Source: Bacillota bacterium
GTDB taxonomy: Bacteria > Bacillota > Clostridia > Lachnospirales > Lachnospiraceae
Direction: 5' to 3'
NCBI GenBank assembly: GCA_023663285.1
Contig: JAMPHT010000018.1
Coordinates: 1 to 47,922 of the forward strand
Length of the DNA: 47,922 nt
Part shown: piece by piece, positions 31,209-41,254 of the stretch
How positions within the stretch are numbered: the first letter of the stretch is position 1
How the letters are laid out: the number at the start of each line of letters is the position of its first letter
Notes under the pieces: generated by a model
What the model was told of the DNA's origin: nothing
Database searches by the model: none
Seen by the model: only the letters and a program-made list of their open reading frames with translations
Made by a program: the position numbers and the translations under genes

Positions 31209-32420
31209 ATGATTGACAGACCGATTTATGTGGACAAGATCATGGCGTATACCGATACGCCCTTTGTGAAGATCCTCACGGGAGTCCGGCGCTGCGGAAA
31301 GTCTACGCTGCTTAAGCTGATAGAGGAAAGACTTCGTCGGGAAAGGAATATTCCCGACAGTCGTATCCTCACCTATCGTTTTGACGCCATAGAGTATGAG
31401 GACATGACAGCAAAGCAGGTATTTACCGAGTTGAAGGGCAGGCTTTCGGAGGATGGTAAGACCTATCTTTTCCTGGATGAAATACAGGAGATAGCAAATT
31501 GGGAGAGGATGGTAAATACACTGGCCTCAGACCATGATGTGGATATCTATGTGACCGGTTCTAATTCCCGTATGATGTCCTCGGAGATCTCCACCTATTT
31601 GACAGGAAGATATGTGGCGTTTCAGATATACACACTTTCCTTTGCAGAGTACCTTGCTTTCAGGGCGGAGTATGAGACCGTGGGTGATCCGAGAACGGAA
31701 TTTGCGGACTATGTTCGCACAGGCGGGTTTCCCGCAGTGCATCTTCAAAAATATTCCCAGGACGAAATCGACACCATTGTGAGGGATATATATAATTCTA
31801 CGATTTATTCCGATATCGTGAGACGAAACCAGGTGAGAAAGATAGATCAGCTTGAACGGGTGGTAAAATATACTTTTAGCAATGTAGGCAACACCTTTTC
31901 GGCAAAATCGATTTCCGATTATTTAAAGTCAGAGCATCGAAAGCTTGACAACGAAACGGTTTACGGCTATCTGGAAAAGCTGGAGAAGGCTTATCTGCTG
32001 CACCGCTGCTCACGCTATGATCTGCGGGGCAGGGAATTGCTTAAGACCCAGGAGAAGTTTTATCTTGCGGATGTGACTCTCCGGCATAGCGTATTGGGAT
32101 ATAGTTCTGACTGCGTTGCGGCGAGCCTGGAGAATATCGTATATCTGGAGCTTTGCCGCAGAGGTTACACGGTCCATATCGGAAAAATCGGTGACGGAGA
32201 AGTGGATTTTGTGGCTGTCAGGCAAAATGACAGGCTTTATGTGCAGGTGGCGCAGGAGATCAAATCCGAAAAAACAGGAAGGCGGGAGTATGACCGCCTG
32301 CTGGAAATCAAGGACAATTATCCTAAATATGTGCTTTTGACCAGCGAATTTGCAGGCGGAAATCACGAAGGCATCAAGACAATGCACATTGCCGACTTCC
32401 TGTTGAGTTCGGAATTTTGA
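31209..32420 (+). CDS. ATPase of the AAA_14/DUF4143 family
   Basis: Protein of 403 residues. Walker A G25-VRRC-GK31-ST and Walker B YLFLDEIQ (D90, E91) are clear, followed by YVTGSNSRMMSSEISTYLTG and the FxEYLAFR segment. The C-terminal part (SDYLKSEHRKLDNETVYGYL, then YLLHRCSRYDLRGRELLKT, then EVDFVAV) is the DUF4143 domain. DUF4143 ATPases are common, scattered and poorly understood; some members belong to defence or mobile contexts. It has its own operator-like promoter and no close operon partner. Confidence 0.92.
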   Translation: MIDRPIYVDKIMAYTDTPFVKILTGVRRCGKSTLLKLIEERLRRERNIPDSRILTYRFDAIEYEDMTAKQVFTELKGRLSEDGKTYLFLDEIQEIANWERMVNTLASDHDVDIYVTGSNSRMMSSEISTYLTGRYVAFQIYTLSFAEYLAFRAEYETVGDPRTEFADYVRTGGFPAVHLQKYSQDEIDTIVRDIYNSTIYSDIVRRNQVRKIDQLERVVKYTFSNVGNTFSAKSISDYLKSEHRKLDNETVYGYLEKLEKAYLLHRCSRYDLRGRELLKTQEKFYLADVTLRHSVLGYSSDCVAASLENIVYLELCRRGYTVHIGKIGDGEVDFVAVRQNDRLYVQVAQEIKSEKTGRREYDRLLEIKDNYPKYVLLTSEFAGGNHEGIKTMHIADFLLSSEF

Positions 32421-32439
32421 CTTTTGCGCCTCAGGCATT

Positions 32440-33381
32440 CTACCGGGCGGAGAGGGCGATTTCCAGTTGCTCATATATGCTCTGAACGGAATGTCCGTAG
32501 CGGGTGGAGCCGCCGGAGGCAATGTGGATGCCCACGACTTCCCCCCGGCTGTTGAGCAGGGGCGCGCCGCTTGCACCGCCGGTCAGGAAAACATCCGCCA
32601 GCACATAATACATTTCCGTTCCGTCATCCTCAAGCACGATGCAGGGATACAGGAAGTCGTCATAGGTATAGCTACCGTCCTGGCTCAAATAGGCGGCCAG
32701 ATAGATCACATCACCCGGCTGGCAGGGTTCTGACGCTATGGGAAAAGCATTCATGGAGGCGAGACCATCCACCGTAAACGCAGCCACATCCTTTCCGCAG
32801 GTCTTTGCATCGCCGAAGCCGGCCGCATCAGAGACCGTAACGACGGAGCGGACGGAGCCGTCCGCTGCGGAGCCATCCTTTAAAATGTCGTACAGCTCTC
32901 CGCCGGTCACATAATCGGCAAGCTCTGCACCGGATATGTAAGCTTCCTCTCCAAAGTAATGGATCGCCGTGATCAGAAGGGGCTCCTGTGTCAGGTCCGT
33001 CTCCATGAGAAAGGAAGTCCCGGCCATATAAGAGCCCTCCGTGGTATTCCAGGATACGTCAAACACGGAGTTTTCGGAAAGCTGCCCGAAATCCGGCACC
33101 GGAAGATAGTCCGGGTCGGGAATGTTGTTGCCATTAGAATCCGTGAGATACTGGCTCTGGCACAGTCTGTCCACAAGCTGGTCCAGATCCTCCTCCGGGG
33201 CCGCTTCAGATCCTTCCGAGGGCTGGGGCGTGGAGTCGGCATCGGTCGGAACGCTGAGCTTTGGGGCGGAATCGGACCGGGAAGAGCTGTCTTTGTCATT
33301 GTCTCCGGAGCGGCCGCTGCCACAGGAAGCAAGAAGGATACTGCATCCTGCGATCAAAAGGGTATAAGCTGTTTTTTTCAT
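32440..33381 (-). CDS. Trypsin-like serine protease lipoprotein
   Basis: Protein of 313 residues. The signal peptide carries a lipobox L17-A-S-C20, so it is a membrane lipoprotein facing outward. A charged Ser/Asp/Pro linker (residues 21-65) precedes a chymotrypsin-like fold with the likely triad H141 (LLITAIHYF), D198 (GKDVAAF) and S271 (TGGASGAPLLN). The end (GIHIASGGSTRYGHSVQSIY) is typical of substrate-bound regulatory proteases. Start ATG 33381 follows GGGAGG on the minus strand. It converges with the DUF4143 gene. Substrate unknown. Confidence 0.85.
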   Translation of the reverse strand: MKKTAYTLLIAGCSILLASCGSGRSGDNDKDSSSRSDSAPKLSVPTDADSTPQPSEGSEAAPEEDLDQLVDRLCQSQYLTDSNGNNIPDPDYLPVPDFGQLSENSVFDVSWNTTEGSYMAGTSFLMETDLTQEPLLITAIHYFGEEAYISGAELADYVTGGELYDILKDGSAADGSVRSVVTVSDAAGFGDAKTCGKDVAAFTVDGLASMNAFPIASEPCQPGDVIYLAAYLSQDGSYTYDDFLYPCIVLEDDGTEMYYVLADVFLTGGASGAPLLNSRGEVVGIHIASGGSTRYGHSVQSIYEQLEIALSAR

Positions 33382-33441
33382 GATCATCCTCCCAAAATTC
33401 TTTCCCATGATTATAATTCAGAAAAATTTGTTTGTAAAGTG

Positions 33442-33470
33442 TTGACATTTTCCATATTCAGGATTATACT
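33442..33470 (+). promoter_or_regulatory. Promoter of the rimP-nusA-infB operon
   Basis: TTGACA (33442-33447) and TATACT (33465-33470) are separated by 17 bases. The rimP start lies about 180 bases downstream, leaving a long leader. Confidence 0.75.
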
Positions 33471-33503
33471 TCTTATTGTAATGTGTAATGAATGATCATC
33501 AGA

Positions 33504-33530
33504 GTAAGAGTGGCCGCAAGCCACTCTTAC
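33504..33530. repeat. Hairpin in the rimP leader
   Basis: GTAAGAGTGGC pairs perfectly with GCCACTCTTAC across a CGCAA loop. It lies about 35 bases after the -10 box. No T-tract follows, so it is more likely to stabilise or mark the 5' leader than to terminate. Confidence 0.65.
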
Positions 33531-33652
33531 TTGTATGTTGGAGCCCTTGCTGTTTTGCCTTCGCCGGAGTAAATACGGTGGCAGCGGATCTTTCGGGTCA
33601 CAGCAGGACAGAGGAGAACAGGAAGGAAACGCAGGAGAACAGGAGGCGCAGA

Positions 33653-34117
33653 ATGTCCCGCAGGGAAGATTATGAGTCGAGAACGGAAAGGCTGCTTGGC
33701 CCTATTGCAGAGGCGGCCGGTGTTTCCATCTATGACGTGGAGTATGTAAAGGAAGGCAGCGATCATTATCTTCGGGCTTACATTGATAAGCCGGGTGGCG
33801 TAAATATCCAGGACTGCGAGAATGTGAGCAGGGCGCTTTCCGACGCGCTGGATGAGGAGGATTTCATTCCGGATGCCTACATCCTGGAGGTCAGCAGTCC
33901 CGGCCTTGGCAGGGCGCTGAAAAAGGACAGGCATCTGCAGGCCAGCCTGGGGGAAGAGGTAGAGATCAAGCTCTATAAGCCGGTGGATAAATGTAAGGAG
34001 TTTACGGGAGTGCTGGAGAGCTTTGACAGCAAGACGCTGACTGTCCGGGCGGGCGACGTGCCCAGAACCTTTGACAGGGCGGACATTGCGCTGGTCAGGC
34101 TGGCGTTGAAGCTGTAG
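33653..34117 (+). CDS. rimP: Ribosome maturation factor RimP
   Basis: Protein of 154 residues that assists 30S subunit maturation in the cytoplasm. It has the family's start (SRTERLLGPIAEAAGVSIYD), EGSDHYLRAYIDKPGGVNIQ, the LEVSSPGLGRALKK signature and a C-terminal Sm-like domain. ATG 33653 follows AGGAGG by six bases. It opens the conserved rimP-nusA-ylxR-ylxQ-infB operon. Confidence 0.95.
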   Translation: MSRREDYESRTERLLGPIAEAAGVSIYDVEYVKEGSDHYLRAYIDKPGGVNIQDCENVSRALSDALDEEDFIPDAYILEVSSPGLGRALKKDRHLQASLGEEVEIKLYKPVDKCKEFTGVLESFDSKTLTVRAGDVPRTFDRADIALVRLALKL

Positions 34118-34184
34118 ATCAGGAAAATACAGAAACAAGATATAAGCAGGCTGTACGAGCCGGAATGGAGGAAAAGGAAAGGAA

Positions 34185-35387
34185 ATGAACAGTGAATTGA
34201 TGGAGGCACTTGATATTCTGGAGAAGGAGAAGGAGATCAGCAAAGAGACGCTGTTTGAGGCAATCGAGAACTCTCTGCTCACCGCCTGCAAGAACCACTT
34301 CGGAAAGGCGGACAACGTACACGTTGAAATCGACAGGGAGACCGGTGATTTCCTGGTGTATGCCGAGAAAGAAGTGGTGGAGTCCCCGGAGGAAGTGGAG
34401 GACGACTGCCTTCAGATATCCCTTGACGATGCAAAGGAGATTTCCTCCAAGGCAAAGGCGGGCGATATGATCCATGTGGAGATCAAGTCCAGGGAGTTCG
34501 GACGTATTGCCACCCAGAATGCAAAGAACGTGATCCTCCAGAAGATCCGGGAGGAAGAGAGAAGCGCTATTTTCAATCAGTATTATGAGAAGGAAAAGGA
34601 TGTGGTCACCGGCGTCGTCCAGCGGTATGTGGGCAGAAACATCAGCATCAATCTGGGCAAGGCGGACGCCATGCTCAGCGAGAGCGAGATGGTGAAGGGC
34701 GAGATATTCCGTCCCACCGAGCGTATCAAGGTCTATATCCTGGAGGTGAAAAATACACCCAAGGGGCCCCGCATCAATGTGAGCCGCACCCATCCGGAGC
34801 TGGTAAAGCGGTTGTTTGAGTCCGAGGTCACCGAGATCAAGGACGGGACCGTTGAGATCAAAAGCATTGCCCGTGAGGCAGGCAGCCGTACTAAGATCGC
34901 AGTGTGGAGCAACAACCCCAACGTGGACGCGGTGGGCGCCTGCGTGGGTATGAACGGAGCCAGAGTCAACGCCATCGTGGAAGAGCTTAAGGGGGAGAAG
35001 ATCGATATTGTGAACTGGGATGAGAACCCCGGTCTGCTGATCCAGAACGCGCTGTCCCCTGCAAAGATCGTGGCAGTGTTTGCCGATCCGGACGAAAAGA
35101 CGGCAAAGGTGGTGGTCCCTGATTACCAATTATCCCTTGCCATCGGTAAGGAGGGACAGAATGCAAGGCTTGCCGCAAGGCTGACGGGCTATAAGATAGA
35201 TATCAAGTCCGAGACCCAGGCAAAGGATGCTCCCGGATTCCGGTATGAGGATTATCTGGATGAGGAGTACGGGGACGAGGAGTATGAAGAGTATGAGGAA
35301 TATGAGGAGAACGGATACTCCGAAGAGCCTGAAGATGCAGGGGAAAGCGAAGAGACCGGAGAATTCGGAGACCTTATTCAGGAGTAG
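34185..35387 (+). CDS. nusA: Transcription factor NusA
   Basis: Protein of 400 residues. The N-terminal RNA-polymerase-binding domain (SKETLFEAIENSLLTACKNH) is followed by S1 (GVVQRYVGRNISINLGKADA) and two KH domains, with the KH signatures GACVGMNGARVNAIVEEL and LAIGKEGQNARLAARLTG. It modulates pausing, termination and antitermination. A long acidic Glu/Tyr-rich tail (DEEYGDEEYEEYEEYEEN) replaces the acidic repeats seen in some other phyla. Confidence 0.97.
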   Translation: MNSELMEALDILEKEKEISKETLFEAIENSLLTACKNHFGKADNVHVEIDRETGDFLVYAEKEVVESPEEVEDDCLQISLDDAKEISSKAKAGDMIHVEIKSREFGRIATQNAKNVILQKIREEERSAIFNQYYEKEKDVVTGVVQRYVGRNISINLGKADAMLSESEMVKGEIFRPTERIKVYILEVKNTPKGPRINVSRTHPELVKRLFESEVTEIKDGTVEIKSIAREAGSRTKIAVWSNNPNVDAVGACVGMNGARVNAIVEELKGEKIDIVNWDENPGLLIQNALSPAKIVAVFADPDEKTAKVVVPDYQLSLAIGKEGQNARLAARLTGYKIDIKSETQAKDAPGFRYEDYLDEEYGDEEYEEYEEYEENGYSEEPEDAGESEETGEFGDLIQE

Positions 35388-35393
35388 GTAAAT

Positions 35394-35666
35394 ATGGCAA
35401 AAAAGATACCCTTAAGGCAGTGTGTGGGCTGCGGTGAAATGAAAGGGAAAAAGGACATGATACGGGTCCTGAAAACCGCTGACGATCAGATCTGTCTGGA
35501 TGCGACAGGCAAGAAGAACGGAAGAGGCGCATATATATGCAGGAGCAGGGAATGTCTGCAAAAGGCCGGAAAGAACAGGGGGCTGGAGCGTTCTTTCAAG
35601 ATGAGTATCCCGAAAGAAGTGTATGATACTCTGGAGGAGGAATTTGAGAAGCTTGGGACAGAATAA
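35394..35666 (+). CDS. ylxR: YlxR-family RNA-binding protein (DUF448)
   Basis: Protein of 90 residues with PLRQCVGCGEMKGKKDMIRV, then GRGAYIC and RECLQKAGKNRGLERSF. The paired cysteines are typical of DUF448. It binds RNA, and family members regulate genes near the nucleoid or ribosome-linked operons. It lies six bases after nusA. Confidence 0.93.
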   Translation: MAKKIPLRQCVGCGEMKGKKDMIRVLKTADDQICLDATGKKNGRGAYICRSRECLQKAGKNRGLERSFKMSIPKEVYDTLEEEFEKLGTE

Positions 35667-36018
35667 GATTTTTTCACTTCTGGGGATTGCCATGAGAGGG
35701 CGGAACCTGGTCAGCGGGGAGACGCAGACTCTTGCGGCGGTCAGAAATGGGTCCGCCGGAATGGTGATCGTAGCGGAGGACGCATCAGACAACACGATCA
35801 CATTGTTCACGAACAAATGTCAGTATTACGGCATTCCGGTTTTCCGTTGGGGGACAAAGGAAGGTCTGGGGCATGCGATAGGGAAGGACCTGCGTTCATC
35901 AGTAGGCGTGTGTGACGCCGGGCTGGCAAATTCGCTGATCAGCCTGCTGACAGAGCAAGAGAAAGAATGGAAAGGCACCGTTGAGGGCGGAGATGGAGGA
36001 AAGCATGGCGAAGATTAG
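35653..36018 (+). CDS. ylxQ: L7Ae-family ribosomal protein-like YlxQ
   Basis: Protein of about 121 residues. [40 protein letters not shown] and [20 protein letters not shown] are the L7Ae/L30e/S12e fold typical of YlxQ, an RNA-binding kink-turn protein. TTG 35653 preceded by GGAGGAATTT gives the normal family start; it overlaps ylxR by 14 bases. An ATG at 35692 would truncate the first helix. Confidence 0.88.
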   Translation: MGQNKIFSLLGIAMRGRNLVSGETQTLAAVRNGSAGMVIVAEDASDNTITLFTNKCQYYGIPVFRWGTKEGLGHAIGKDLRSSVGVCDAGLANSLISLLTEQEKEWKGTVEGGDGGKHGED

Positions 36019-38950
36019 GATACATGAGCTCGCTAAGGAATTGGATAAACAGAGTAAGGAGATACAGAGCTTTTTGCAGGAACAGGGTATCGAAGCCAAA
36101 TCTGCAAGCAGCTCTGTGGAGGAAGATGTGGCGGAATCCGTGAGAAAGGCATTCGGCAGGAGCGAAGCAAAGGCTGCCGCCTCACCGGAGAAGCCTGCAA
36201 AGGAAGAAAAAGCGCCGCCAAAGGCTGTGCCAAAGGATGGGGGAACGGCGTCGAAGGAGTCTGTCAGGGAGAAAGCGGCGCAGGAGAAGCCGGAGCCTCC
36301 CAAAAAGAAAAAAACTATTATTTTTGTGAATAATTCACAGAATTCCAAGATGCCGGGACAGCAGCGCTACGGCCAGGGCGGCAGCGCCGGAAGGTCTCAG
36401 GGACAGGGGGGGCAGAAGAGACCCCAGGGAGGAAAAGGCGGCTACGGCGACCGCAGAAATGCCGGGCCTGTGCATACGCCCATCAAGCCTCTGACGCCGC
36501 CGTCCCCTGCACCCAGCGTACAGATGGTGCCTTCCAAGCCTCAGCAGAAGGCGAAGCCGGAGGCTGAAAAGCTTCATCAGCCCCAGGAGGTGAAGGCAGC
36601 GCCTGTAAAGCCTGCAGTCCAGACAGAGATCGTCCAGGTGCAGTCAAAGGACAACAGACCTGAAAGGGGCGAGCGCCGTCAGGAGGACAGAGCTGCAAGA
36701 GACAGCCGCGGCCAGGGCAATCGAGGACAGGATAACCGTTATCAGGGCAATCGCGACAACAGATCTCAGGGCGGTTCCAGAGGCGACAGGCCGGACAGGG
36801 GGCAGTTCCCGTCCAGGGGAGGAAACGCAGGCGGCGGTCCCAGAGAGGAAAGAGGCAGCGGTTATCCCAGGAGCGGCAGGCCGGGCGGCAGCGGCGGCCA
36901 GGGCGGCAGTCGGGGATCCGGCTACGGTCAGGGCGGCAGCGGCGGTTATGGCAGGGGCAATGGCGGCCAGGGAGCCGGGTTCAGAGACAGGAACCAGAAC
37001 AAGGGCTTTGCCGGAGAAGCGCCCGCAAAGGATATGGAAAAGAGGCGCGACGACGAGAAGAGACGCGCAAGCAATATTGAGAAGGATAAGAGGTCCAAGA
37101 GGGATCATATCTATGAGGAAGAGGAGGCGCTGAAGAACAGGCCCGGCCGCTTTATCAAGCCCGAAAAGAAGAAGGAAGAGGCGGCGGAGGAAGTGATCAA
37201 GGTCATCACGCTTCCTGAGATGATCACTATCAAGGAGCTTGCCGAAAAGATGAAGCTTCAGCCTGCAGCGATCGTAAAGAAGCTGTTCCTGGAGGGCAAG
37301 GTCGTGACCGTGAACCAGGAGGTCTCTTACGAGGATGCAGAGAACATTGCCATGGAGTACGACGTTCTCTGTGAGAAGGAGGTCAAGGTCGACGTTATTG
37401 AAGAGCTTCTGAAGGAGGATGAAGAGGACGCGGAAACGCTGGTGGAGAGACCTCCCGTGGTCTGCGTCATGGGTCATGTAGACCATGGTAAGACCTCCCT
37501 GCTGGACGCCATTCGGCAGACAAATGTGACCGATAGGGAGGCAGGCGGTATCACACAGCACATTGGCGCGTATACTGTGAATGTCAAGGGCAGGAAGATC
37601 ACCTTCCTGGATACCCCCGGACATGAGGCGTTTACCGCCATGCGTATGCGGGGCGCAAATTCTACGGATATTGCGATCCTGGTAGTGGCTGCGGACGACG
37701 GCGTGATGCCCCAGACGATAGAGGCGATCAACCACGCAAAGGCAGCAGGCATTGAGATCATTGTGGCTGTAAACAAGATCGACAAGCCCTCAGCCAACAT
37801 CGAGCGCGTAAAGCAGGAACTGACGGAATATGAGCTGATCGCCACCGACTGGGGCGGCAGCACGGAGTTTGTCCCCGTGTCCGCAAAGTCCGGCGAGGGC
37901 ATTGAGAATCTGCTGGAGACCATTCTGCTCACAGCGGATATTCTGGAGCTGAAAGCAAATCCTTCCCGCCGGGCAAGAGGTCTTGTCATCGAGGCGGAGC
38001 TGGATAAGGGCAGAGGCCCTGTGGCGACGGTCCTGGTACAGAAGGGCACCCTGCACATGGGAGATTTTATCTCTGCGGGAGCCTGCCACGGTAAGGTAAG
38101 GGCAATGATCGACGACAAGGGCAGGAGAGTGAAGGAGGCGGATCCTTCCACGCCTGTGGAGATCCTGGGTCTTTCTGATGTGCCCAGCGCAGGGGAGGTG
38201 TTCCTTGCCCACGACAACGACAAGACGGCAAAAACCTATGCGGATACTTATCTTGCCCAGAACAAGGAGCGGAAGCTGGAGGAGACCAAGTCAAAGATGT
38301 CGCTGGACGATCTGTTCTCCCAGATCAAGGAAGGCAATTTGAAGGAGCTTGACCTGATCGTCAAGGCGGATGTGCAGGGCAGCGTGGAGGCTGTGAAGCA
38401 GTCCCTGATGAAGCTGTCCAACGAGGAGATCGTAGTCAAGTGCATCCATGGCGGCGTGGGAGCCATCAACGAGTCCGACGTGACGCTGGCAAGCGCGTCC
38501 AACGCCATTATCATCGGCTTCAATGTCCGTCCCGACGCCACTGCCAAGGCAACGGCGGAGCGGGAAGGCGTTGACGTAAGGCTGTACAAGGTCATTTATC
38601 AGGCCATTGAGGATATTGAGGCTGCCATGAAGGGTATGCTGGACCCCGTATTCGAGGAGAAGGTCATCGGCCATGCCGAGATACGCCAGGTGTTCAAGGC
38701 GTCCCAGATCGGCAATATTGCAGGCTCTTATGTGAAAGACGGCGTATTCCAGCGAGGCTGCAAGATCCGCATCACCCGCGGCGAGGAGCAGATATACGAG
38801 GGCGCGCTGGCGTCCCTGAAGCGCTTTAAGGATGATGTGAAGGAAGTGAAGGAAGGCTTCGAGTGTGGACTTGTATTTGAAGGCTTTGACCAGATACAGG
38901 AGCTTGACATGGTGGAGGCATATGTCATGGTGGAGGTGCCACGCCAATAG
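36005..38950 (+). CDS. infB: Translation initiation factor IF-2
   Basis: Protein of 981 residues. The N-domain helix ([20 protein letters not shown]) is followed by a roughly 350-residue disordered arm rich in Gly, Arg and Gln ([20 protein letters not shown] and similar). The catalytic part has IF2-N ([20 protein letters not shown]) and the G domain with GHVDHGKT (G490-T497), DTPGHEAF and NKID. Domains II-IV follow. It delivers initiator tRNA to the 30S subunit. ATG 36005 follows GGAGG and overlaps ylxQ by 14 bases. The Gly/Arg-rich arm supports a Lachnospiraceae origin. Confidence 0.98.
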   Translation: MAKIRIHELAKELDKQSKEIQSFLQEQGIEAKSASSSVEEDVAESVRKAFGRSEAKAAASPEKPAKEEKAPPKAVPKDGGTASKESVREKAAQEKPEPPKKKKTIIFVNNSQNSKMPGQQRYGQGGSAGRSQGQGGQKRPQGGKGGYGDRRNAGPVHTPIKPLTPPSPAPSVQMVPSKPQQKAKPEAEKLHQPQEVKAAPVKPAVQTEIVQVQSKDNRPERGERRQEDRAARDSRGQGNRGQDNRYQGNRDNRSQGGSRGDRPDRGQFPSRGGNAGGGPREERGSGYPRSGRPGGSGGQGGSRGSGYGQGGSGGYGRGNGGQGAGFRDRNQNKGFAGEAPAKDMEKRRDDEKRRASNIEKDKRSKRDHIYEEEEALKNRPGRFIKPEKKKEEAAEEVIKVITLPEMITIKELAEKMKLQPAAIVKKLFLEGKVVTVNQEVSYEDAENIAMEYDVLCEKEVKVDVIEELLKEDEEDAETLVERPPVVCVMGHVDHGKTSLLDAIRQTNVTDREAGGITQHIGAYTVNVKGRKITFLDTPGHEAFTAMRMRGANSTDIAILVVAADDGVMPQTIEAINHAKAAGIEIIVAVNKIDKPSANIERVKQELTEYELIATDWGGSTEFVPVSAKSGEGIENLLETILLTADILELKANPSRRARGLVIEAELDKGRGPVATVLVQKGTLHMGDFISAGACHGKVRAMIDDKGRRVKEADPSTPVEILGLSDVPSAGEVFLAHDNDKTAKTYADTYLAQNKERKLEETKSKMSLDDLFSQIKEGNLKELDLIVKADVQGSVEAVKQSLMKLSNEEIVVKCIHGGVGAINESDVTLASASNAIIIGFNVRPDATAKATAEREGVDVRLYKVIYQAIEDIEAAMKGMLDPVFEEKVIGHAEIRQVFKASQIGNIAGSYVKDGVFQRGCKIRITRGEEQIYEGALASLKRFKDDVKEVKEGFECGLVFEGFDQIQELDMVEAYVMVEVPRQ

Positions 38951-38996
38951 AGTGGGGTCGTCAGGCTCCGTGGGGCGGCATGAGAGGAAGTTTGTT

Positions 38997-39407
38997 ATGA
39001 GAAAAAACAGTATCAAGAATACCCGTATCAACGGGGAGGTGCAGCGTGTGCTGGCTGAGATCATCCGGGGAGACATCAAGGACCCCAGAATCAGCCAGTG
39101 GACAAGCGTGGTGGCCGTAGAGGTGGCTCCGGACTTAAAGAGCTGCAAGGTATGGATTAGTGTGCTGGGCGGCGATGAGGACAGGCAAAGCACACTGGAG
39201 GGGCTGAAGAGCGCGGAGGGGTATATCAAAAGGCAGCTTGCGAAGATCGTCAATCTGCGCAACACGCCGGATATTATCTTTGTGGCAGATCAGTCCATAG
39301 AGTATGGCGTGAATATGTCCCGCAGGATCGACGAGGTGATTGCCCTGGACGAGGAGCGCAGCGGGGCGGCAACGGAGAGTAAAGATGAACTTGATTCAGG
39401 AATGTAA
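38997..39407 (+). CDS. rbfA: 30S ribosome-binding factor RbfA
   Basis: Protein of 136 residues that binds immature 30S subunits near 16S helix 1. It has KNSIKNTRINGEVQRVLAEI, IRGDIKDPRISQWTSVVAVE and the KH-like SCKVWISVLGGDED. ATG 38997 follows GAGGAAG; longer readings run into infB. It overlaps nrnA by 23 bases. Confidence 0.95.
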   Translation: MRKNSIKNTRINGEVQRVLAEIIRGDIKDPRISQWTSVVAVEVAPDLKSCKVWISVLGGDEDRQSTLEGLKSAEGYIKRQLAKIVNLRNTPDIIFVADQSIEYGVNMSRRIDEVIALDEERSGAATESKDELDSGM

Positions 39408-40341
39408 GGATGCAAAAAGGATCGGTATCAGCGGTCATGTCCGCCCGGACGGGGACTGCGTGGGAGCGGTTTTAAGTATGCAGATGTATCTGCGGAAATG
39501 CCTGCCGGAGGCGGAAATAAAAGTGTTTCTGGAAAAGCCGGCGGAAATCTTCAGTCAGATCAGAGGCTTTGATGAAATCGAATCCGGGTTTCCGGAGGAA
39601 GAGCCCTTCGACGTCTTTTTTTCCATGGATTGTGACGACGAGAGACTGGGAGAGGCTTTGAAGTATTTTCAGGCGGCAAAGAAAACCGTTAATATCGACC
39701 ATCATATCAGTAATCCGGGTGTGGGCGACGTGAACTATATCAAGCCGGAGGTGGGCTCCACCTGCGAACTGATCTACGATCTGATCGATCAGGAAAAGCT
39801 GGACAGGGATCTCGCCATGGCGATCTATATCGGCATGATCCATGATACGGGCGTGTTCCAGTACTCCAATACCACGCCTGCCACCATGGAGAAAGGGGCA
39901 AAGCTGATTTCTTACGGCTTTGATTTTCCCAGACTGATTCAGGAGACCTTTTATCAGAAAACCTATGTGCAGAGCAATATCATGGGGCGGGCGCTGCTGG
40001 AGAGCATACGCTTTTTAGATAACAGGTGTATTGTGAGCGCCCTTGACAGAAAGACCATGGATTTTTATGAGGCGGGCCCCAAGGACATGGACGGTATCGT
40101 GAATCAGCTTCGCAATATCAAGGGTATTTCCTGCGCCATTTTCATGTATCAGACGGGAGTGTTGGAGTATAAGGTGAGCCTGCGCTCCGATGAGTCCGTC
40201 AACGTGGCGGAGGTGGCGTCCTATTTCGGCGGCGGGGGACACGCAAGGGCGGCGGGCTGTATCATGCACGGCACCTTCCATGACTGTGTCAACAATCTGT
40301 CCCTGCATATTGAGAAGCAGTTAAGGAAATCCGGGGATTAA
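39385..40341 (+). CDS. nrnA: DHH phosphoesterase NrnA-like (nanoRNase/pAp phosphatase)
   Basis: Protein of 318 residues. The DHH-family motifs are G17-HVRPDGD, FFSMDCDD, VNIDHHISN and the C-terminal DHHA1 block GGGGHARAAG. It degrades very short RNAs and probably 3'-phosphoadenosine 5'-phosphate. ATG 39385 was chosen; its frame overlaps the end of rbfA. It is a standard member of this operon in Firmicutes. Confidence 0.95.
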   Translation: MNLIQECKDAKRIGISGHVRPDGDCVGAVLSMQMYLRKCLPEAEIKVFLEKPAEIFSQIRGFDEIESGFPEEEPFDVFFSMDCDDERLGEALKYFQAAKKTVNIDHHISNPGVGDVNYIKPEVGSTCELIYDLIDQEKLDRDLAMAIYIGMIHDTGVFQYSNTTPATMEKGAKLISYGFDFPRLIQETFYQKTYVQSNIMGRALLESIRFLDNRCIVSALDRKTMDFYEAGPKDMDGIVNQLRNIKGISCAIFMYQTGVLEYKVSLRSDESVNVAEVASYFGGGGHARAAGCIMHGTFHDCVNNLSLHIEKQLRKSGD

Positions 40342-40343
40342 GT

Positions 40344-41240
40344 ATGGTCAACGGAATCATTATTGTCGACAAGGAGCCGGGATTTACCTCCCATGATGTA
40401 GTGGCGAAGCTGAGGGGAATCTGCGGACAGAAGAAAATAGGGCATACCGGCACGCTGGACCCCATGGCGACAGGCGTGCTTCCCGTGTGTCTGGGCAGCG
40501 GCACCAGGCTGTGCGATATGCTGACAGACAGGGATAAGGAGTATGTTGCGGAGCTTTTACTGGGGGTGGAGACGGATACCCAGGATACCACCGGACAGGT
40601 GCTCATGCAGAGGCCGGTAAGGGTGGAGGAGGCGGATGTGCGCGCCGCCTGCGAAAGCTTTCTGGGGGAGTATGAGCAGATACCGCCCATGTATTCCGCA
40701 TTGAAAATAGACGGAAAAAGGCTGTATGAGCTTGCGAGAGCCGGTAAAGAGGTGGAGCGTAAGGCAAGGCCGGTGAGGATCCTGGAGCTGGAGATTCTGG
40801 AGTACAGGCTGCCTGTGGTAAAGCTGCGGGTGGTCTGCTCCAAAGGTACTTACATCCGGACCCTGTGTGCGGACATCGGCGACAGGCTGGGATTCGGCGG
40901 CACCATGCAGAGCCTCAGGCGGACGGCAGTGGGACAGTTTACACTTAAGAAGGCGCTGACCCTGGGAGAGCTGCAGCAGCGGAAGGATGCAGGAAGGCTG
41001 GAGGAAATCGTGCTGCCGGTGGACAGTGTGTTTCAGGACTGTCCGGCGCTCCATGTCAGCGGGGAGAATCTGCGGCTCCTGGACAACGGCAATGCGATCC
41101 ATCCCCAGCAGACAGAGGAAAAAATCCGGCATGAGTCCGGGCGGTGGGTTCGCTTTTACCGTGCCGACGGCAGCTTTGCAGGTATTTATGCCTATGACGG
41201 ACAGAGCCGTTGGTACAGGCCCGTTAAAATGTTTTTGTGA
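40344..41240 (+). CDS. truB: tRNA pseudouridine-55 synthase TruB
   Basis: Protein of 298 residues that makes pseudouridine 55 in the T-loop of tRNA. GIIIVDKEPGFTSHDVVAKL is followed by KKIGHTGTLDPMATGVLPVC with the catalytic D39. The RIPPMYSALK-like motif reads IPPMYSALKIDGKRLYELAR, and a C-terminal PUA-like domain follows. It begins two bases after nrnA and its stop overlaps the start region of ribF. Confidence 0.97.
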   Translation: MVNGIIIVDKEPGFTSHDVVAKLRGICGQKKIGHTGTLDPMATGVLPVCLGSGTRLCDMLTDRDKEYVAELLLGVETDTQDTTGQVLMQRPVRVEEADVRAACESFLGEYEQIPPMYSALKIDGKRLYELARAGKEVERKARPVRILELEILEYRLPVVKLRVVCSKGTYIRTLCADIGDRLGFGGTMQSLRRTAVGQFTLKKALTLGELQQRKDAGRLEEIVLPVDSVFQDCPALHVSGENLRLLDNGNAIHPQQTEEKIRHESGRWVRFYRADGSFAGIYAYDGQSRWYRPVKMFL

Positions 41241-41254
41241 GGAATGGGTATGCT